A stretch of DNA of 64,000 nucleotides from Burkholderiales bacterium (GCA_003963115.1 RXJQ01000032.1:1-64000), one strand, 5' to 3'; shown: positions 53,831-63,771, numbered from the stretch's first letter. A program made the numbers and translations. The notes: generated by a model from the sequence alone, not told the origin.

Positions 53831-55075
53831 ATGACCTCTTCAGCGTCCAGCGCCGCCAGCTCTTCGTCGACCTTGCTTGTGCGCGAGCGCCTGCTCCTGT
53901 GGAGTCTGGCCTCGATCAACTTCACCCATATTGTCGACTTCATGGTGATGATGCCGCTGGGGCCGCAGCTCACGAAACTCTTTCACCTGACAGACGCCGA
54001 GTTCGGCCTGCTCGTGTCGGCCTACTCGCTGGCGGCCGGGCTGTCGGGGCTGCTGGTGTCCATGGTGATCGACCGCTTCGAGCGCAAGCGCGCCTTGCTC
54101 TTCGTCTATGGCGGCTTTGCGATCGCGACCCTGGCCTGCGGCCTGGCGCCAAGCTATGGCGCCTTGATGGCCGCGCGCATTGCGGCGGGTGTGTTCGGCG
54201 GCGTGCTGGGTGCACTGGTGCAGACCATCGTGGGTGACGCCGTGCCCTTCGAGCGGCGCGGTCAGGCCATGGGCTTGGTGATGTCGGCGTTTTCCATGTC
54301 GACGGTGGCGGGCGTGCCGCTGTCGCTGTGGATGGCCAGCCACTGGGGTTGGCACATGCCTTTCTTCGCCATCGCGGCGGCGTCTGTCGCGATCTGGCTG
54401 ATGGCCTGGCGATCGGTGCCCCTGCTGCGTGGCCACATGACAGGCGTGTCGGCCCAGCCGCCCATCACGCAGCTCAAGCGCGTGCTGGCTGAGCCCAACC
54501 ATTGGCGTGCCTTTACCTTGTCCACGCTGATGCTGGCAGGCAGCTTCAGCATCATCCCCTACATCACCATCTACACCACCACCAATGTCGGCCTGGCGCA
54601 GGAGCAGGTGCCTTACATCTACTTCGCCGGCGGCATTGCCACGCTGTTCACGGCGCGTCTGTGGGGCAAGCTGTCGGACCGCTGGGGCAAGGTGGAGATG
54701 TTCCGCTTCATCAGCCTGATCGCGATCTTGCCGATGATGGCGCTCACGCATTTGCCGGTGGTGCCCATGCCGGTGCTGCTGCTGGTCACCACGGCCTTCT
54801 TCGTGTTCGTCTCGGGCCGCATGGTGCCCGGCATGGCCCTGCTGACCGCCGCTTCCGAGCCTGGCTTGCGCGGCTCCTTCATGAGCGTCAATGGTGCGCT
54901 GCAATCAGCCTCGATGGGCGTGGCGGCCTGGGTGGGCGGGCTGCTCATCTCGCGCTCGCCCGATGGCCTGGTGCAAGGCTATGGCCACACGGGCTGGCTG
55001 GCGCTGGTCAGCACGCTGTTCATCGTCTGGTGGGTGGGGCGGCTGCGCTTGCATACACAGAAGCCGGCTGCCTGA
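53831..55075 (+). CDS. Major facilitator superfamily transporter
   Basis: A 414-residue inner-membrane transporter with twelve helices. The A-like motif VSMVIDRFERKRAL lies between helices 2 and 3, and LGALVQTIVGDAVPFERRGQ follows helix 4, as in sugar/drug efflux MFS proteins of the AraJ/PbuE-like type. The substrate is unknown. The start at 53831 has no strong SD. It is divergent from the PglL-type ligase, with 140 bp between starts. Confidence 0.9.
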   Translation: MTSSASSAASSSSTLLVRERLLLWSLASINFTHIVDFMVMMPLGPQLTKLFHLTDAEFGLLVSAYSLAAGLSGLLVSMVIDRFERKRALLFVYGGFAIATLACGLAPSYGALMAARIAAGVFGGVLGALVQTIVGDAVPFERRGQAMGLVMSAFSMSTVAGVPLSLWMASHWGWHMPFFAIAAASVAIWLMAWRSVPLLRGHMTGVSAQPPITQLKRVLAEPNHWRAFTLSTLMLAGSFSIIPYITIYTTTNVGLAQEQVPYIYFAGGIATLFTARLWGKLSDRWGKVEMFRFISLIAILPMMALTHLPVVPMPVLLLVTTAFFVFVSGRMVPGMALLTAASEPGLRGSFMSVNGALQSASMGVAAWVGGLLISRSPDGLVQGYGHTGWLALVSTLFIVWWVGRLRLHTQKPAA

Positions 55076-55311
55076 GAAGGGCCGCTTGACCTGTCTCAAG
55101 CGATAGCGGCTTTTGTTCACGACCTTGGCAACCTCCATACAAATACTGAGGCGATGCCCTTGTCAGGCCGCGCAGACAGGCGCACACTGGTCTTCCGGTT
55201 GACGGTTTTCAGCAATGAAATCAGCAGTAAGCCGCAACACATTTAGCGGCCTTGCCGCTGGGTCGCCGGCCGGATATGTCTTCAACGTTTCTGCTCTCGA
55301 AAGGAGGCAGT

Positions 55312-55662
55312 ATGAATTTGACGATCAGTGGCCACCATCTGGAAGTTACCCCTTCGCTGCGTGAGTACGTGCTCACTAAGTTGGACCGAGTGACCCGTCA
55401 TTTCGATCAAGTCGTGGACGTCAACGTCCTACTCACCGTTGAAAAGCAAAAGGAAAAGGATCGTCGTCAGAAGGCTGAAGTGACGCTGCATGTGAAGGGC
55501 AAGGACATCTTCGTTGAAAACGCTCATGAAGATCTCTACGCTGCCATTGATCAACTCATGGACAAGCTGGATCGCCAGGTCTGCCGCCACAAGAACCGCG
55601 TGCAAGACCACCATCACACTTCCCACAAGCGTCAGGATTCGTCCTGGGACGCTATTCAATAA
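55312..55662 (+). CDS. hpf: Ribosome hibernation promoting factor (short type)
   Basis: A 116-residue protein that binds the 30S decoding region and promotes ribosome dimerisation in stationary phase. [52 protein letters not shown], and the helix [16 protein letters not shown] are typical. AAGGAGG lies just before the ATG. hpf is usually preceded by rpoN and followed by ptsN/hprK; here rpoN is absent and an MFS gene lies upstream. The 236 bp 55076-55311 show no other gene. Confidence 0.95.
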   Translation: MNLTISGHHLEVTPSLREYVLTKLDRVTRHFDQVVDVNVLLTVEKQKEKDRRQKAEVTLHVKGKDIFVENAHEDLYAAIDQLMDKLDRQVCRHKNRVQDHHHTSHKRQDSSWDAIQ

Positions 55663-55744
55663 GCACGCGCTGCCGCCGCAAGCCTTGAAACAGCGTGCTT
55701 GGTGTCGACCTGATTGCGGGTCGCCAGCGCAGGTAGGCACCAAG
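55661..55744 (+). ncRNA. Structured 3' UTR of hpf (candidate)
   Basis: Starting at the hpf stop codon, AAGCACGCGCTG (55661-55672) pairs with CAGCGTGCTT (55691-55700), leaving a 2-base bulge. CTTGGTG (55698-55704) pairs with CACCAAG (55738-55744) around an inner CGACC/GGTCG stem. An intrinsic terminator follows at once. The arrangement suggests a folded 3' UTR and possibly a 3'-derived small RNA, but this is inference from pairing only. Confidence 0.4.
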
Positions 55745-55746
55745 TT

Positions 55747-55770
55747 AACGGCCCTTCGGGGCCGTTTTTC
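55747..55770 (+). terminator. Intrinsic terminator after hpf
   Basis: ACGGCCC, a TTC-containing loop and GGGGCCGT form a stem followed by TTTTT. The remaining 55771-56007 hold no gene; TATAAT at 55936-55941 may be the -10 of ptsN, though the nearest TTGACG (55908) is too far for a standard -35. Confidence 0.88.
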
Positions 55771-56007
55771 ATGGGCTGCGCTTTTTACGGTGCATCTAGA
55801 GTGGGTCATAACCCGGTCATCTGGAGCGTTCCGGGGCGATTTTTGGGAATATGCCTCTTGCTGCGGTGCAGCAACGGGTGCAGAATCCCTTAAATCGAGG
55901 GCTTGAGTTGACGGCCGAGGCCGCGACTGAGTCCCTATAATCCGCCCCTCATCCGTCCCGGAAGTGGTGGTCAAGGCAACGGAGCCGTCGCCCCCGCTTG
56001 AATCAAG

Positions 56008-56478
56008 ATGAATCGACTATCAGCCATCCTTCCCGCTAGCCAAGTGCTGGTGGACGTGGACGCCAGCAGCAAGAAGCGCGTCTTCGAGCACGCCGGGCTG
56101 CTGTTCGAGAATCAGCATGCCATCGCACGCGCCACCGTGACGGACAACCTGTTTGCGCGTGAGCGCCTGGGTTCGACCGGTCTGGGGCATGGGGTGGCCA
56201 TCCCGCATGGTCGCATCAAGGGGCTGAAGAACCCGCTGGCTGCTGTCATCCGCCTGAGCCAGCCCATCCCGTTTGATGCGCCCGACGATGAGTCCGTCAA
56301 CCTGCTGATTTTTCTGCTCGTACCCGAGGCGGCCACGCAGCGCCACCTGGAGATCCTGTCCGAAATTGCGGAGCTGCTGTCGGACCGCGAGTTGCGTGAA
56401 CGCCTCAAAACCGAAGGCGATGCGGCCCAGGTTCACGAATTGATCGAGCGTTGGCAGCCCTTGAAGTCTGTGGCCTAG
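56008..56478 (+). CDS. ptsN: Nitrogen-PTS enzyme IIA
   Basis: A phosphocarrier of 156 residues. The phospho-His motif GLGHGVAIPHGRIKG contains the active-site His. LLIFLLVPEAATQRHLEILSE is conserved in EIIA-Ntr. It regulates potassium and nitrogen functions by its phosphorylation state. It lies 63 bp before hprK, with which it forms the usual beta-proteobacterial ptsN-hprK pair. Confidence 0.95.
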   Translation: MNRLSAILPASQVLVDVDASSKKRVFEHAGLLFENQHAIARATVTDNLFARERLGSTGLGHGVAIPHGRIKGLKNPLAAVIRLSQPIPFDAPDDESVNLLIFLLVPEAATQRHLEILSEIAELLSDRELRERLKTEGDAAQVHELIERWQPLKSVA

Positions 56479-56541
56479 TCTTTTCGGGCAAGACTCGTGC
56501 ATCATGAGATCTTGTCTGTTGTTGACTGAAGCAGAACACTC

Positions 56542-57504
56542 GTGAGCGTCAAAGATCTTGCCGTCATCAGCGCCGAAGCGCTTTTCGAAGCCAATCGGGA
56601 GGCTTTGCGCTGGGAATGGATTGCCGGACACGCTCACCCTGAGCGCCGTTTCGACGAAGAAGCCGTGCAAACGGCGCAATCGGCCGCTGATCTCGTCGGA
56701 TATCTCAACTATATCCACCCTTATCGCGTCCAGATCGTGGGTCGGCGCGAGGCGGCTTACTTTTCCAGCTCCACGACTGAAGACCAGGAGCGCCGCATCC
56801 AGCGCATCGTGACGCTGGAGCCGCCAGTGGTGGTCGTGGCCGATGCGCAGGCGCCGTCCGACAAGCTGGTGGCCATGTGCGGCCGAGCCGGCATCCCGCT
56901 GTTCGTGACGCAAGAGCCCGCCGGCCACGTCATCGACGTGCTGCGCAGCTATCTGACCCAGCATTTCGCCGAGCGCATCACGCGCCACGGGGTGTTCATG
57001 GACATCCTGGGTCTGGGCGTGCTGCTGACGGGCGAATCCGGCCTGGGCAAGAGCGAACTCGGGCTGGAACTGATTTCGCGCGGCCATGGTCTGGTGGCCG
57101 ACGATGCGGTGGACCTGTATCGCGTTTCACGCACGGCCATCGAAGGGCGCTGCCCAGAGCTGCTGCTCAACCTGCTGGAAGTGCGCGGTATTGGCCTGCT
57201 GGACATCAAGTCCATCTTTGGTGAGACAGCGGTGCGCCGCAAGATGCGGCTCAAGCTCATCGTCCACCTGGTTCGCAAGGAAACCATGGAGCGCGAGTTC
57301 GAGCGCCTGCCCTACGAGCCTTTGTTCGAAGAGGTGATGGGCGTGCCCATCCGCAAGGCGGTGATCGCGGTGGATGCCGGCCGAAACCTGGCCGTGCTGG
57401 TCGAGGCCGCTGTGCGCAACACCGTGCTCCAATTGCGCGGTATCGACACCTATCAGGAGTTCATCGACCGCCATCAGCGCGCCATGGAGCGCGGCGGCAA
57501 CTGA
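56542..57504 (+). CDS. hprK: HPr kinase/phosphorylase
   Basis: Phosphorylates HPr on its serine. The 320-residue protein has the Walker A motif [26 protein letters not shown], and the signature [17 protein letters not shown]. The start is GTG at 56542. In beta-proteobacteria hprK is commonly followed by rapZ; here fur follows convergently instead. Confidence 0.95.
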   Translation: MSVKDLAVISAEALFEANREALRWEWIAGHAHPERRFDEEAVQTAQSAADLVGYLNYIHPYRVQIVGRREAAYFSSSTTEDQERRIQRIVTLEPPVVVVADAQAPSDKLVAMCGRAGIPLFVTQEPAGHVIDVLRSYLTQHFAERITRHGVFMDILGLGVLLTGESGLGKSELGLELISRGHGLVADDAVDLYRVSRTAIEGRCPELLLNLLEVRGIGLLDIKSIFGETAVRRKMRLKLIVHLVRKETMEREFERLPYEPLFEEVMGVPIRKAVIAVDAGRNLAVLVEAAVRNTVLQLRGIDTYQEFIDRHQRAMERGGN

Positions 57505-57527
57505 CTGAAACCGACTGAGTGGCTGGA

Positions 57528-57977
57528 TCAGGCCTGCTTGCTGGCCTTGCCGCTGCAGCCCTCCCGTTCGCACACCACATACAGCGCCAGGGCGTGGTCT
57601 TGCAGCTTGTAGCCGCGTTCCTTGGCGATTTCCTGTTGTCGGCGTTCGATTTCCGCGTCGTAGAACTCCTCCACACGCCCGCAGTTGACACACACCAGGT
57701 GATCGTGGTGCTTGCCTTCGTTGAGCTCGAACACGGCCTTGCCGGCCTCGCTCCCCGCTTCGAAATGGTTGCGCGACAAAATGCCAGCCTGCTCGAATTG
57801 CATCAGCACGCGGTAGACGGTGGCCAGGCCGATGTCCGAGCCCTCGGTCAGCAGCACCTTGTAGACGTCTTCGGCCGTCATGTGGCGTTGTGCGGACTGC
57901 TGGAACACTTCCAGGATCTTGATGCGTGGCAGGGTGGCCTTGAGCCCGCTGCTCTTGAGTTCTTCTGCGTTGGTCAT
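57528..57977 (-). CDS. fur: Ferric uptake regulator
   Basis: An iron-dependent repressor of 149 residues: winged helix ([28 protein letters not shown]), the metal site region [18 protein letters not shown] with the CxxC zinc ligands, and a second Cys pair near the C-terminus (VCEREGC). It is divergent from bamE, the conserved fur-omlA arrangement. It is the likely regulator of the Fur-box cluster at 43661. Confidence 0.97.
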   Translation of the reverse strand: MTNAEELKSSGLKATLPRIKILEVFQQSAQRHMTAEDVYKVLLTEGSDIGLATVYRVLMQFEQAGILSRNHFEAGSEAGKAVFELNEGKHHDHLVCVNCGRVEEFYDAEIERRQQEIAKERGYKLQDHALALYVVCEREGCSGKASKQA

Positions 57978-58099
57978 GGTTGGGCTCCAGGGGCGGGCAA
58001 CCGTGACCGGCCCCCGCTAGAATGCCCAATGATATCGGTATGCGCCTGTCGTGTGAAACGGGCGGGCCTTGTCCGGACACCAACTTTGCCTTCTCATCC

Positions 58100-58660
58100 A
58101 TGACGCTGAACCTCATTCACCACTCGGCCTTCCGTTCAGTCCGCCGCGCGCTGCTGTGCCTGGCCCCTGTGGTCACGCTCTCGGCCTGCAGCAATTTTTC
58201 GCTGAGCAAACCCGAGACGCTGTTCGGCCTGCTGGAGCCCTACAAGGTCGATGTGGTGCAGGGCAATGTGGTGACGCAGGAAATCATGGCGCAGATCCAG
58301 CCTGGCCTGGGCCGCATGCAGGTCAAGGAGATCCTGGGCACGCCCTTGCTGGCCGACCCCTTCCACACGGACCGCTGGGACTACGTCTTCACCATCCACC
58401 GCCAGGGCGTGCCCGACCAGCAGCGCCGTGTCAGCGTGTTTTTCAAGAACGACGCCGTCGACCATTTCGACACCCAGCCCCTGCCCAGCGAGCGTGAGTT
58501 CGTCAGCTCCATCGACAAGCCAGTGAGCGGCAAGGACGTGGTCAACCTGACGCCCGAGCAGATCGCCGCGCTGCCCGTGCCGCCCAAGACCGAGGTCGTG
58601 AAGACCGCGCCGCAGGGCGCCGTGCGCGACTACCCCCCGCTGGAAACCGGCCGCCGCTGA
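58100..58660 (+). CDS. bamE: Outer membrane assembly lipoprotein BamE/OmlA
   Basis: A 186-residue lipoprotein of the BAM complex. Lipobox VTLSAC, then the SmpA/OmlA domain: VQGNVVTQEIMAQIQPGLGR, VKEILGTPLLADPFH and RWDYVFTI. The C-terminus is extended with a Pro/Lys-rich tail (about 135-186), longer than E. coli BamE (113). The start at 58100 is chosen to give a normal signal peptide; the longer frame to 58022 would precede it with a non-signal sequence. Confidence 0.93.
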   Translation: MTLNLIHHSAFRSVRRALLCLAPVVTLSACSNFSLSKPETLFGLLEPYKVDVVQGNVVTQEIMAQIQPGLGRMQVKEILGTPLLADPFHTDRWDYVFTIHRQGVPDQQRRVSVFFKNDAVDHFDTQPLPSEREFVSSIDKPVSGKDVVNLTPEQIAALPVPPKTEVVKTAPQGAVRDYPPLETGRR

Positions 58661-58714
58661 GGCGCCGCCCTGATCGCCAGCCGTTCAACCTGACTCCACT
58701 TTTTGCCTGATTCC

Positions 58715-59542
58715 ATGAGCACCGCCGCCAACGCCAGCCCCCTTCACCAGATCGCCATCGCCGGTGCCTCCGGCCGCATGGGACGCATGCTGATCGAGGC
58801 CGTGCAGAACGCCGGCGACGCGAAGCTGGCCGGTGCGCTGGACGTCGCCGCCAGCCCGGCCATCGGTGCGGATGCTGCGGCCTTCCTCGGTGCCAGCAGC
58901 GGCGTGAAGATCGCCTCCGATCTGCGCGAAGGCCTCAAGAACGCCCGTTACCTGATCGACTTCACCCGCCCCGAAGGCACGATGGCGCACCTGCGTGTCT
59001 GCCGCGAGCTGGGCGTCAAGCTGGTCATCGGCACCACCGGTTTCACCGATGCCCAGAAGGCCGAGATCCAGGATGCGGCGCGCGACATCGCCATCGTCAT
59101 GGCACCCAACATGGCCGTGGGCGTCAACGTGGTCTTCAAGCTGCTGGCCCAGGCCGCCAAGGCACTCAAGGAAGGCTATGACATCGAGATCATCGAAGCC
59201 CACCACCGCCACAAGGTGGATGCCCCCAGCGGCACCGCCTTGAAGATGGGCGAGGTCGTGGCCGAGGCCGTGGGCCGCAACCTGCAGGAATGCGCGGTCT
59301 ATGGCCGCGAAGGCGTGACCGGCGAGCGTGACCCGAGCACCATCGGCTTTGCCACCATCCGTGGCGGCGACGTGGTGGGTGACCACACGGTGCTGTTTGC
59401 CGGCATCGGCGAGCGCATCGAGATCACGCACAAGTCCTCCAGCCGTGCCACGTATGCGCAAGGCAGCCTGCGCGCGGTGCGCTTCCTGGCGAGCCAGCCC
59501 CACGGCCTGTTCGGCATGGACGATGTGCTGGGCCTGAAGTAA
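58715..59542 (+). CDS. dapB: 4-hydroxy-tetrahydrodipicolinate reductase
   Basis: Second dedicated step of lysine/diaminopimelate synthesis. The 275 residues contain the NAD(P)-binding [36 protein letters not shown], the active-site [18 protein letters not shown] and [15 protein letters not shown]-like C-terminus ([17 protein letters not shown]). ATG 58715 is used because the longer frame begins at TTG. It follows bamE, as in related genomes. Confidence 0.96.
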   Translation: MSTAANASPLHQIAIAGASGRMGRMLIEAVQNAGDAKLAGALDVAASPAIGADAAAFLGASSGVKIASDLREGLKNARYLIDFTRPEGTMAHLRVCRELGVKLVIGTTGFTDAQKAEIQDAARDIAIVMAPNMAVGVNVVFKLLAQAAKALKEGYDIEIIEAHHRHKVDAPSGTALKMGEVVAEAVGRNLQECAVYGREGVTGERDPSTIGFATIRGGDVVGDHTVLFAGIGERIEITHKSSSRATYAQGSLRAVRFLASQPHGLFGMDDVLGLK

Positions 59543-59563
59543 TTCTCCAAACGAAGGATACGC

Positions 59564-60220
59564 ATGGGTGGCTTGACGCAGTATTGGGCGCAGGGCGACG
59601 CGATCGGCCGCGCGGTGGCGATCATGTTGCTGATCATGTCGGTCAGCGCCTGGGTGGTGATCTTCTGGAAGGGCTGGTTGCTCAAGCGGGCGCGCCGCGA
59701 CCTGACGCTGGGCGTGCAGGCTTTCTGGCGTGCCAGCGACCTGGCCAGTGCGCGTCAGGCCTTGCAGGGGCTGGACCGCGAAGCCGTGCTGCTGCCTTTG
59801 GTGGACGCAGTGAGCGAGCCCGCTGCGGCCGGAACGCTCGAAGCCCAGGCCCTGCCCGAAGCCCAGTTGACCCGTCGCCTGCGTGACAGCCTGCACAGCG
59901 TGCTGGCGCGGCTGCAAGTGGGGCAGGTGCTGCTGGCTTCAGTGGGGGCGGTGTCGCCTTTCGTGGGCCTGTTTGGCACCGTCTGGGGCATCTACCACGC
60001 CATGATGGGCATCGCCACTGAAGGCTCCGTGAGCCTCGACAAGGTGGCCGGACCCGTGGGCGAGGCCCTGATCATGACGGCAGCTGGCTTGGCCGTGGCC
60101 ATTCCCGCCGTGCTGGCCTACAACATCTTCGGCAAGTTCGTGTCGGCCTGCGAAGCCGATCTCGAAGGCTTTGCCCACGACCTGCGCGAGACCCTGCTGG
60201 GCCGCCAGGCCAAGGACTGA
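59564..60220 (+). CDS. ExbB/TolQ-family proton channel protein
   Basis: A 218-residue inner-membrane protein with three helices and the MotA/TolQ/ExbB core ASVGAVSPFVGLFGTVWGIY and VGEALIMTAAGLAVAIPAVL. It couples proton flow to outer-membrane work with the ExbD partner encoded 6 bp downstream. No tonB or tolA gene follows, so whether it serves TonB-dependent uptake or another system is undecided; ExbB is the likelier call. Confidence 0.9.
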   Translation: MGGLTQYWAQGDAIGRAVAIMLLIMSVSAWVVIFWKGWLLKRARRDLTLGVQAFWRASDLASARQALQGLDREAVLLPLVDAVSEPAAAGTLEAQALPEAQLTRRLRDSLHSVLARLQVGQVLLASVGAVSPFVGLFGTVWGIYHAMMGIATEGSVSLDKVAGPVGEALIMTAAGLAVAIPAVLAYNIFGKFVSACEADLEGFAHDLRETLLGRQAKD

Positions 60221-60226
60221 CAAGCC

Positions 60227-60706
<480 letters not shown>

Positions 60707-60750
60707 GAACTTGTCTGTCAAACCGACCTCGGCTATTGACGGACAAGTTC
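60707..60750. repeat. Inverted repeat after exbD-like gene
   Basis: GAACTTGTCTGTCAA (60707-60721) and TTGACGGACAAGTTC (60736-60750) pair in 14 of 15 positions around a 14-base loop. There is no T-run. It could stabilise the exbBD mRNA 3' end or be a small dispersed element. The remaining 60751-60934 before amn show nothing else. Confidence 0.6.
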
Positions 60751-60934
60751 CAAACCTCGGGGCAACAAGCCATCTTAAGCCCGGTACAGGGACTGCACGC
60801 GCCCTGGCCCCCGACCTGGGCGAGGCCCTTGTCGGTGGCGAACGACAAGGCCGGACAAGCCGCGCATTTCACTGCGCCAGTCGCCCTGGCCGCGCGCACA
60901 ATGGTTTCCAGACCGACTGTAGATCAGGACCAAG

Positions 60935-62431
60935 ATGGCTGCCCCGAAGTTTCCCACCCAGCGGTTCGACAACGCCCAGGCCGCGCTGGACCATGTGACC
61001 AAGCTCTACGACTCGCAGATCGCCTACCTGCGCGATGCCTTGCAGCGTTTCGTGGCCGGCGAGAACTTCAAGCACCATGTACGTGCCAAGTACCCTTTCG
61101 TTCGCATCCACACCGAGACGGTGGCGCGTGCCGATTCGCGGCTCTCATATGGCTTCGTGGCCGGGCCGGGCACCTACGAGACCACGGTCACGCGCCCCGA
61201 TCTGTTTGCCGACTACTACCGCGAGCAGTTCCAGCTGCTGCTGAACAACCATGGTGTGTCGATCGAGGTGGGCCTGGGTACGGATGCGATCCCCGTGCAC
61301 TTCAGCCTTGCGGAGCACCAGCACCTGGAGGGCAGCCTGTCATCCGAGCGGCGCCTGCTGCTGCGCGATCTGTTCGACCTGCCTGACCTCGCGTCGATGG
61401 ACGATGGCATCGCCAACGGTACTTACGAGACGCGCGGTGGCGTGAGGCCGCTGTCGCTGTTCACGGCGCCGCGCGTGGACTACTCGCTGCATCGCCTGCG
61501 CCATTACACGGGGACCACGCCCGAGCACTTCCAGAACTTCGTGCTGTTCACGAACTACCAGTTCTACATCGATGAGTTCGTGCGCATGGCCCACGAGCTG
61601 ATGCGGCGTGCGCCCGACCCCAAGAATCCGCGTGATGACGACGACTGCATCGCCTTCGTGGAGCCGGGCAATGTGATCACACGGCGTGTGGGGCAGGCCA
61701 TTGAGGCCGAGGATGCGCTGGGTGCGGTGCCACCGCGCCTGCCGCAGATGCCGGCCTATCACCTGATCCGCAAGGACCGCAGCGGCATCACCATGGTCAA
61801 CATCGGCGTGGGGCCGGCCAATGCCAAGACGGCGACCGACCACATCGCGGTGCTGCGTCCGCATGCCTGGATCATGCTGGGCCACTGCGCGGGCCTGCGC
61901 AACACGCAGCAGTTGGGCGACTACGTGCTGGCCCATGGCTATGTGCGTGAGGACCACGTGCTCGATGAAGACCTGCCGCTGTGGGTGCCCATCCCGCCGC
62001 TGGCTGAAATCCAGCTGGCACTGGAAGGTGCGGTGGCCGATGTCACGCAGCTGCATGGCTACGAGCTCAAGCGCATCATGCGCACGGGTACGGTGGCGTC
62101 CACCGACAACCGCAACTGGGAGCTGTTGCCACAGCGCGAGCCGGAGCGCCGCTTCAGTCAGAGCCGCGCGGTGGCGCTGGACATGGAGAGCGCCACCATC
62201 GCGGCCAATGGCTTTCGCTTTCGAGTGCCCTACGGAACCCTGCTGTGCGTGAGCGACAAGCCTTTGCACGGCGAGCTCAAGCTGCCGGGCATGGCCAACC
62301 AGTTCTACCGCGAGCGGGTTGACCAGCACCTGCGCATTGGTCTGCGCGCCATCGAGCGTTTAAGGGTCAACATGGCTGGTCAACTGCACAGCCGCAAGCT
62401 GCGCAGCTTCGCTGAAGTCGCGTTCCAGTGA
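60935..62431 (+). CDS. amn: AMP nucleosidase
   Basis: Hydrolyses AMP to adenine and ribose 5-phosphate. The 498 residues have an N-terminal AMN-specific domain (RFVAGENFKHHVRAKYPFVR, SYGFVAGPGTYETTVTRP) and a C-terminal nucleoside-phosphorylase-like domain (VNIGVGPANAKTATDHIAVL, MLGHCAGLRNTQQLGDYVLA, ALDMESATIAANGFRFRVPY with the catalytic region). Length matches E. coli Amn (484). Terminator follows. Confidence 0.95.
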   Translation: MAAPKFPTQRFDNAQAALDHVTKLYDSQIAYLRDALQRFVAGENFKHHVRAKYPFVRIHTETVARADSRLSYGFVAGPGTYETTVTRPDLFADYYREQFQLLLNNHGVSIEVGLGTDAIPVHFSLAEHQHLEGSLSSERRLLLRDLFDLPDLASMDDGIANGTYETRGGVRPLSLFTAPRVDYSLHRLRHYTGTTPEHFQNFVLFTNYQFYIDEFVRMAHELMRRAPDPKNPRDDDDCIAFVEPGNVITRRVGQAIEAEDALGAVPPRLPQMPAYHLIRKDRSGITMVNIGVGPANAKTATDHIAVLRPHAWIMLGHCAGLRNTQQLGDYVLAHGYVREDHVLDEDLPLWVPIPPLAEIQLALEGAVADVTQLHGYELKRIMRTGTVASTDNRNWELLPQREPERRFSQSRAVALDMESATIAANGFRFRVPYGTLLCVSDKPLHGELKLPGMANQFYRERVDQHLRIGLRAIERLRVNMAGQLHSRKLRSFAEVAFQ

Positions 62432-62482
62432 AAATCTAACCCAATTGGGTTGATTTGGTGTGCGTTGATCGCACTCAAGCAA

Positions 62483-62507
62483 ACGGCCCGTGTACCGGGC
62501 CGTTTTT
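62483..62507 (+). terminator. Intrinsic terminator of amn
   Basis: ACGGCCCG and CGGGCCGT form an 8-bp stem with a 5-base loop followed by TTTTTG. Confidence 0.88.
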
Positions 62508-62527
62508 GCTTACTTCGCTTGCTGTGA

Positions 62528-62848
62528 TCAGGCTGCGGCCAGCACCGGGGTTTCAGCGCTCGGGACAGGGGCCACTTCGCGGCGGATCTGCTCGCCAGCG
62601 AGTTCCTCGGCCACGCGCAGGTCGTAAGCCGTTTGCAGGTCCATCCAGTACTGCGGCGTGGTGCCGAAGAAGCGCGCCAGACGCAACGCAGAGTCCGGGC
62701 TGATACCGCGGCGCTCACGCACGATGTCGTTCACGCGGGGCGCCGGCACGTGCAGGCGAATCGCCAAGCCGCTGGCCGACAGGCCGTGTTGTTCCATGAA
62801 CTTGGCGCGGAGAATGGCGCCGGGGTGCACTGCAGGTGAATTGCTCAT
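62528..62848 (-). CDS. HigA-family antitoxin-like regulator (orphan)
   Basis: A 106-residue protein of the HigA/VapI addiction-module type: HPGAILRAKFMEQHGLSASG, helix-turn-helix LAIRLHVPAPRVNDIVRERR, then PDSALRLARFFGTTPQYWMDLQ. No higB toxin reading frame is found on either side. ATG 62848 is used. An inverted repeat with an embedded TTGACA lies 60-80 bp upstream, suggesting autoregulation. Confidence 0.9.
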   Translation of the reverse strand: MSNSPAVHPGAILRAKFMEQHGLSASGLAIRLHVPAPRVNDIVRERRGISPDSALRLARFFGTTPQYWMDLQTAYDLRVAEELAGEQIRREVAPVPSAETPVLAAA

Positions 62849-62909
62849 AGGACTAACTAAGGGTTTTTCATAGATACTGAGCCAATCGTATGAGGTTTGT
62901 CTCAATTAG

Positions 62910-62929
62910 ATTGTCAATACTTGGACAAT
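62910..62929 (-). promoter_or_regulatory. Operator/promoter of the higA-like gene
   Basis: ATTGTC (62910-62915) and GACAAT (62924-62929) form a perfect inverted repeat with an 8-base spacer. On the minus strand it contains TTGACA (62912-62917), a perfect -35 hexamer, with CATACG-type -10 sequences 17-19 bp downstream. The region 62849-63002 is AT-rich compared with its surroundings and holds no gene. Confidence 0.55.
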
Positions 62930-63002
62930 TTGATGCGACTCATCTAACCATTTCAGGGGATGTTAGGGAAAGCTCTTACCTCGTTTACCGTTTGACGAAA
63001 CA

Positions 63003-63767
63003 ATGGCCCGACGTACCGAATCCACACCGCTGACTTTGCTGCCGGCTTTGAAGTCCCATTTGTGGTTTGCGAGCTGTCCGCAGCCATTTCAGCAGGCCCT
63101 GGTGGAACGCTCACGCTTGTGGCACATCCGGTCGGGTGAAATCCTGTTTTCGCGGGGCGAGGCGCAAGACAGCCTGTGCTGTGTCGTGGCCGGTGCCCTC
63201 AAACTGGGATCGGTCAACCCCAAGGACGGCACGCACCGCTTGACGATGTACGTGGAGCCCTATCACTGGTTCGGTGAAATCTCTGCGATTGACAGCCTGC
63301 CGCGTAGCCAGGACGCCATTGCCGATACCGACAGCACCGTGATGGTGGTCAGCGGGCCGCTGTTGCTGGAGTGGCTGCATGAGCACCCCGAGAACTGGCG
63401 TGACCTGGCCCGGCTGGCCTGCGCCAAGCTGCGCCTGATTCTCACGGCCATCGAAGACAACGCGAGCTTGTCGATCGAGCAACTGGTGGCGCGCCGTCTG
63501 TTATTTTCGGCGACGAACTTCGGACAGTCCACCAACCCCAGCGTGAGGCGGCGTGTGCGGCTACCGCAAGAGTACCTGGCGCGCATGTTGGGCGTGTCGC
63601 GCCAGACCATCAACAAGGCCTTGCGGGCACTGGAGCGCGAGCGCGTGCTGGCCTTGCACTATGCCGAGATCGAGATCACCGACATGGCGGCACTGGTGGC
63701 CAAGGCCGGCGCGATCGACCCTGGCCTGCGGCAGTCCATGCCGACCGAGGCCAATTTCAAGGATTGA
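63003..63767 (+). CDS. Crp/Fnr-family transcriptional regulator
   Basis: A 254-residue regulator with an N-terminal cyclic-nucleotide-binding-fold domain (IRSGEILFSRGEAQDSLCCV, WFGEISAID) and a C-terminal winged helix (LPQEYLARMLGVSRQTINKA). No N-terminal cysteine cluster for an Fe-S centre as in FNR is seen. The effector and targets are unknown. No clear SD precedes the ATG at 63003. Confidence 0.9.
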   Translation: MARRTESTPLTLLPALKSHLWFASCPQPFQQALVERSRLWHIRSGEILFSRGEAQDSLCCVVAGALKLGSVNPKDGTHRLTMYVEPYHWFGEISAIDSLPRSQDAIADTDSTVMVVSGPLLLEWLHEHPENWRDLARLACAKLRLILTAIEDNASLSIEQLVARRLLFSATNFGQSTNPSVRRRVRLPQEYLARMLGVSRQTINKALRALERERVLALHYAEIEITDMAALVAKAGAIDPGLRQSMPTEANFKD

Positions 63768-63771
63768 CTCG

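Noticed and set aside
55908-55941. TTGACG ... TATAAT as the ptsN promoter
   Set aside because: The spacing is 22 bp, too long for a standard sigma-70 promoter; only the -10 is plausible.
62849-63002. A higB toxin gene upstream of higA
   Set aside because: All frames on the minus strand are closed by stops; no RelE-like sequence is present.
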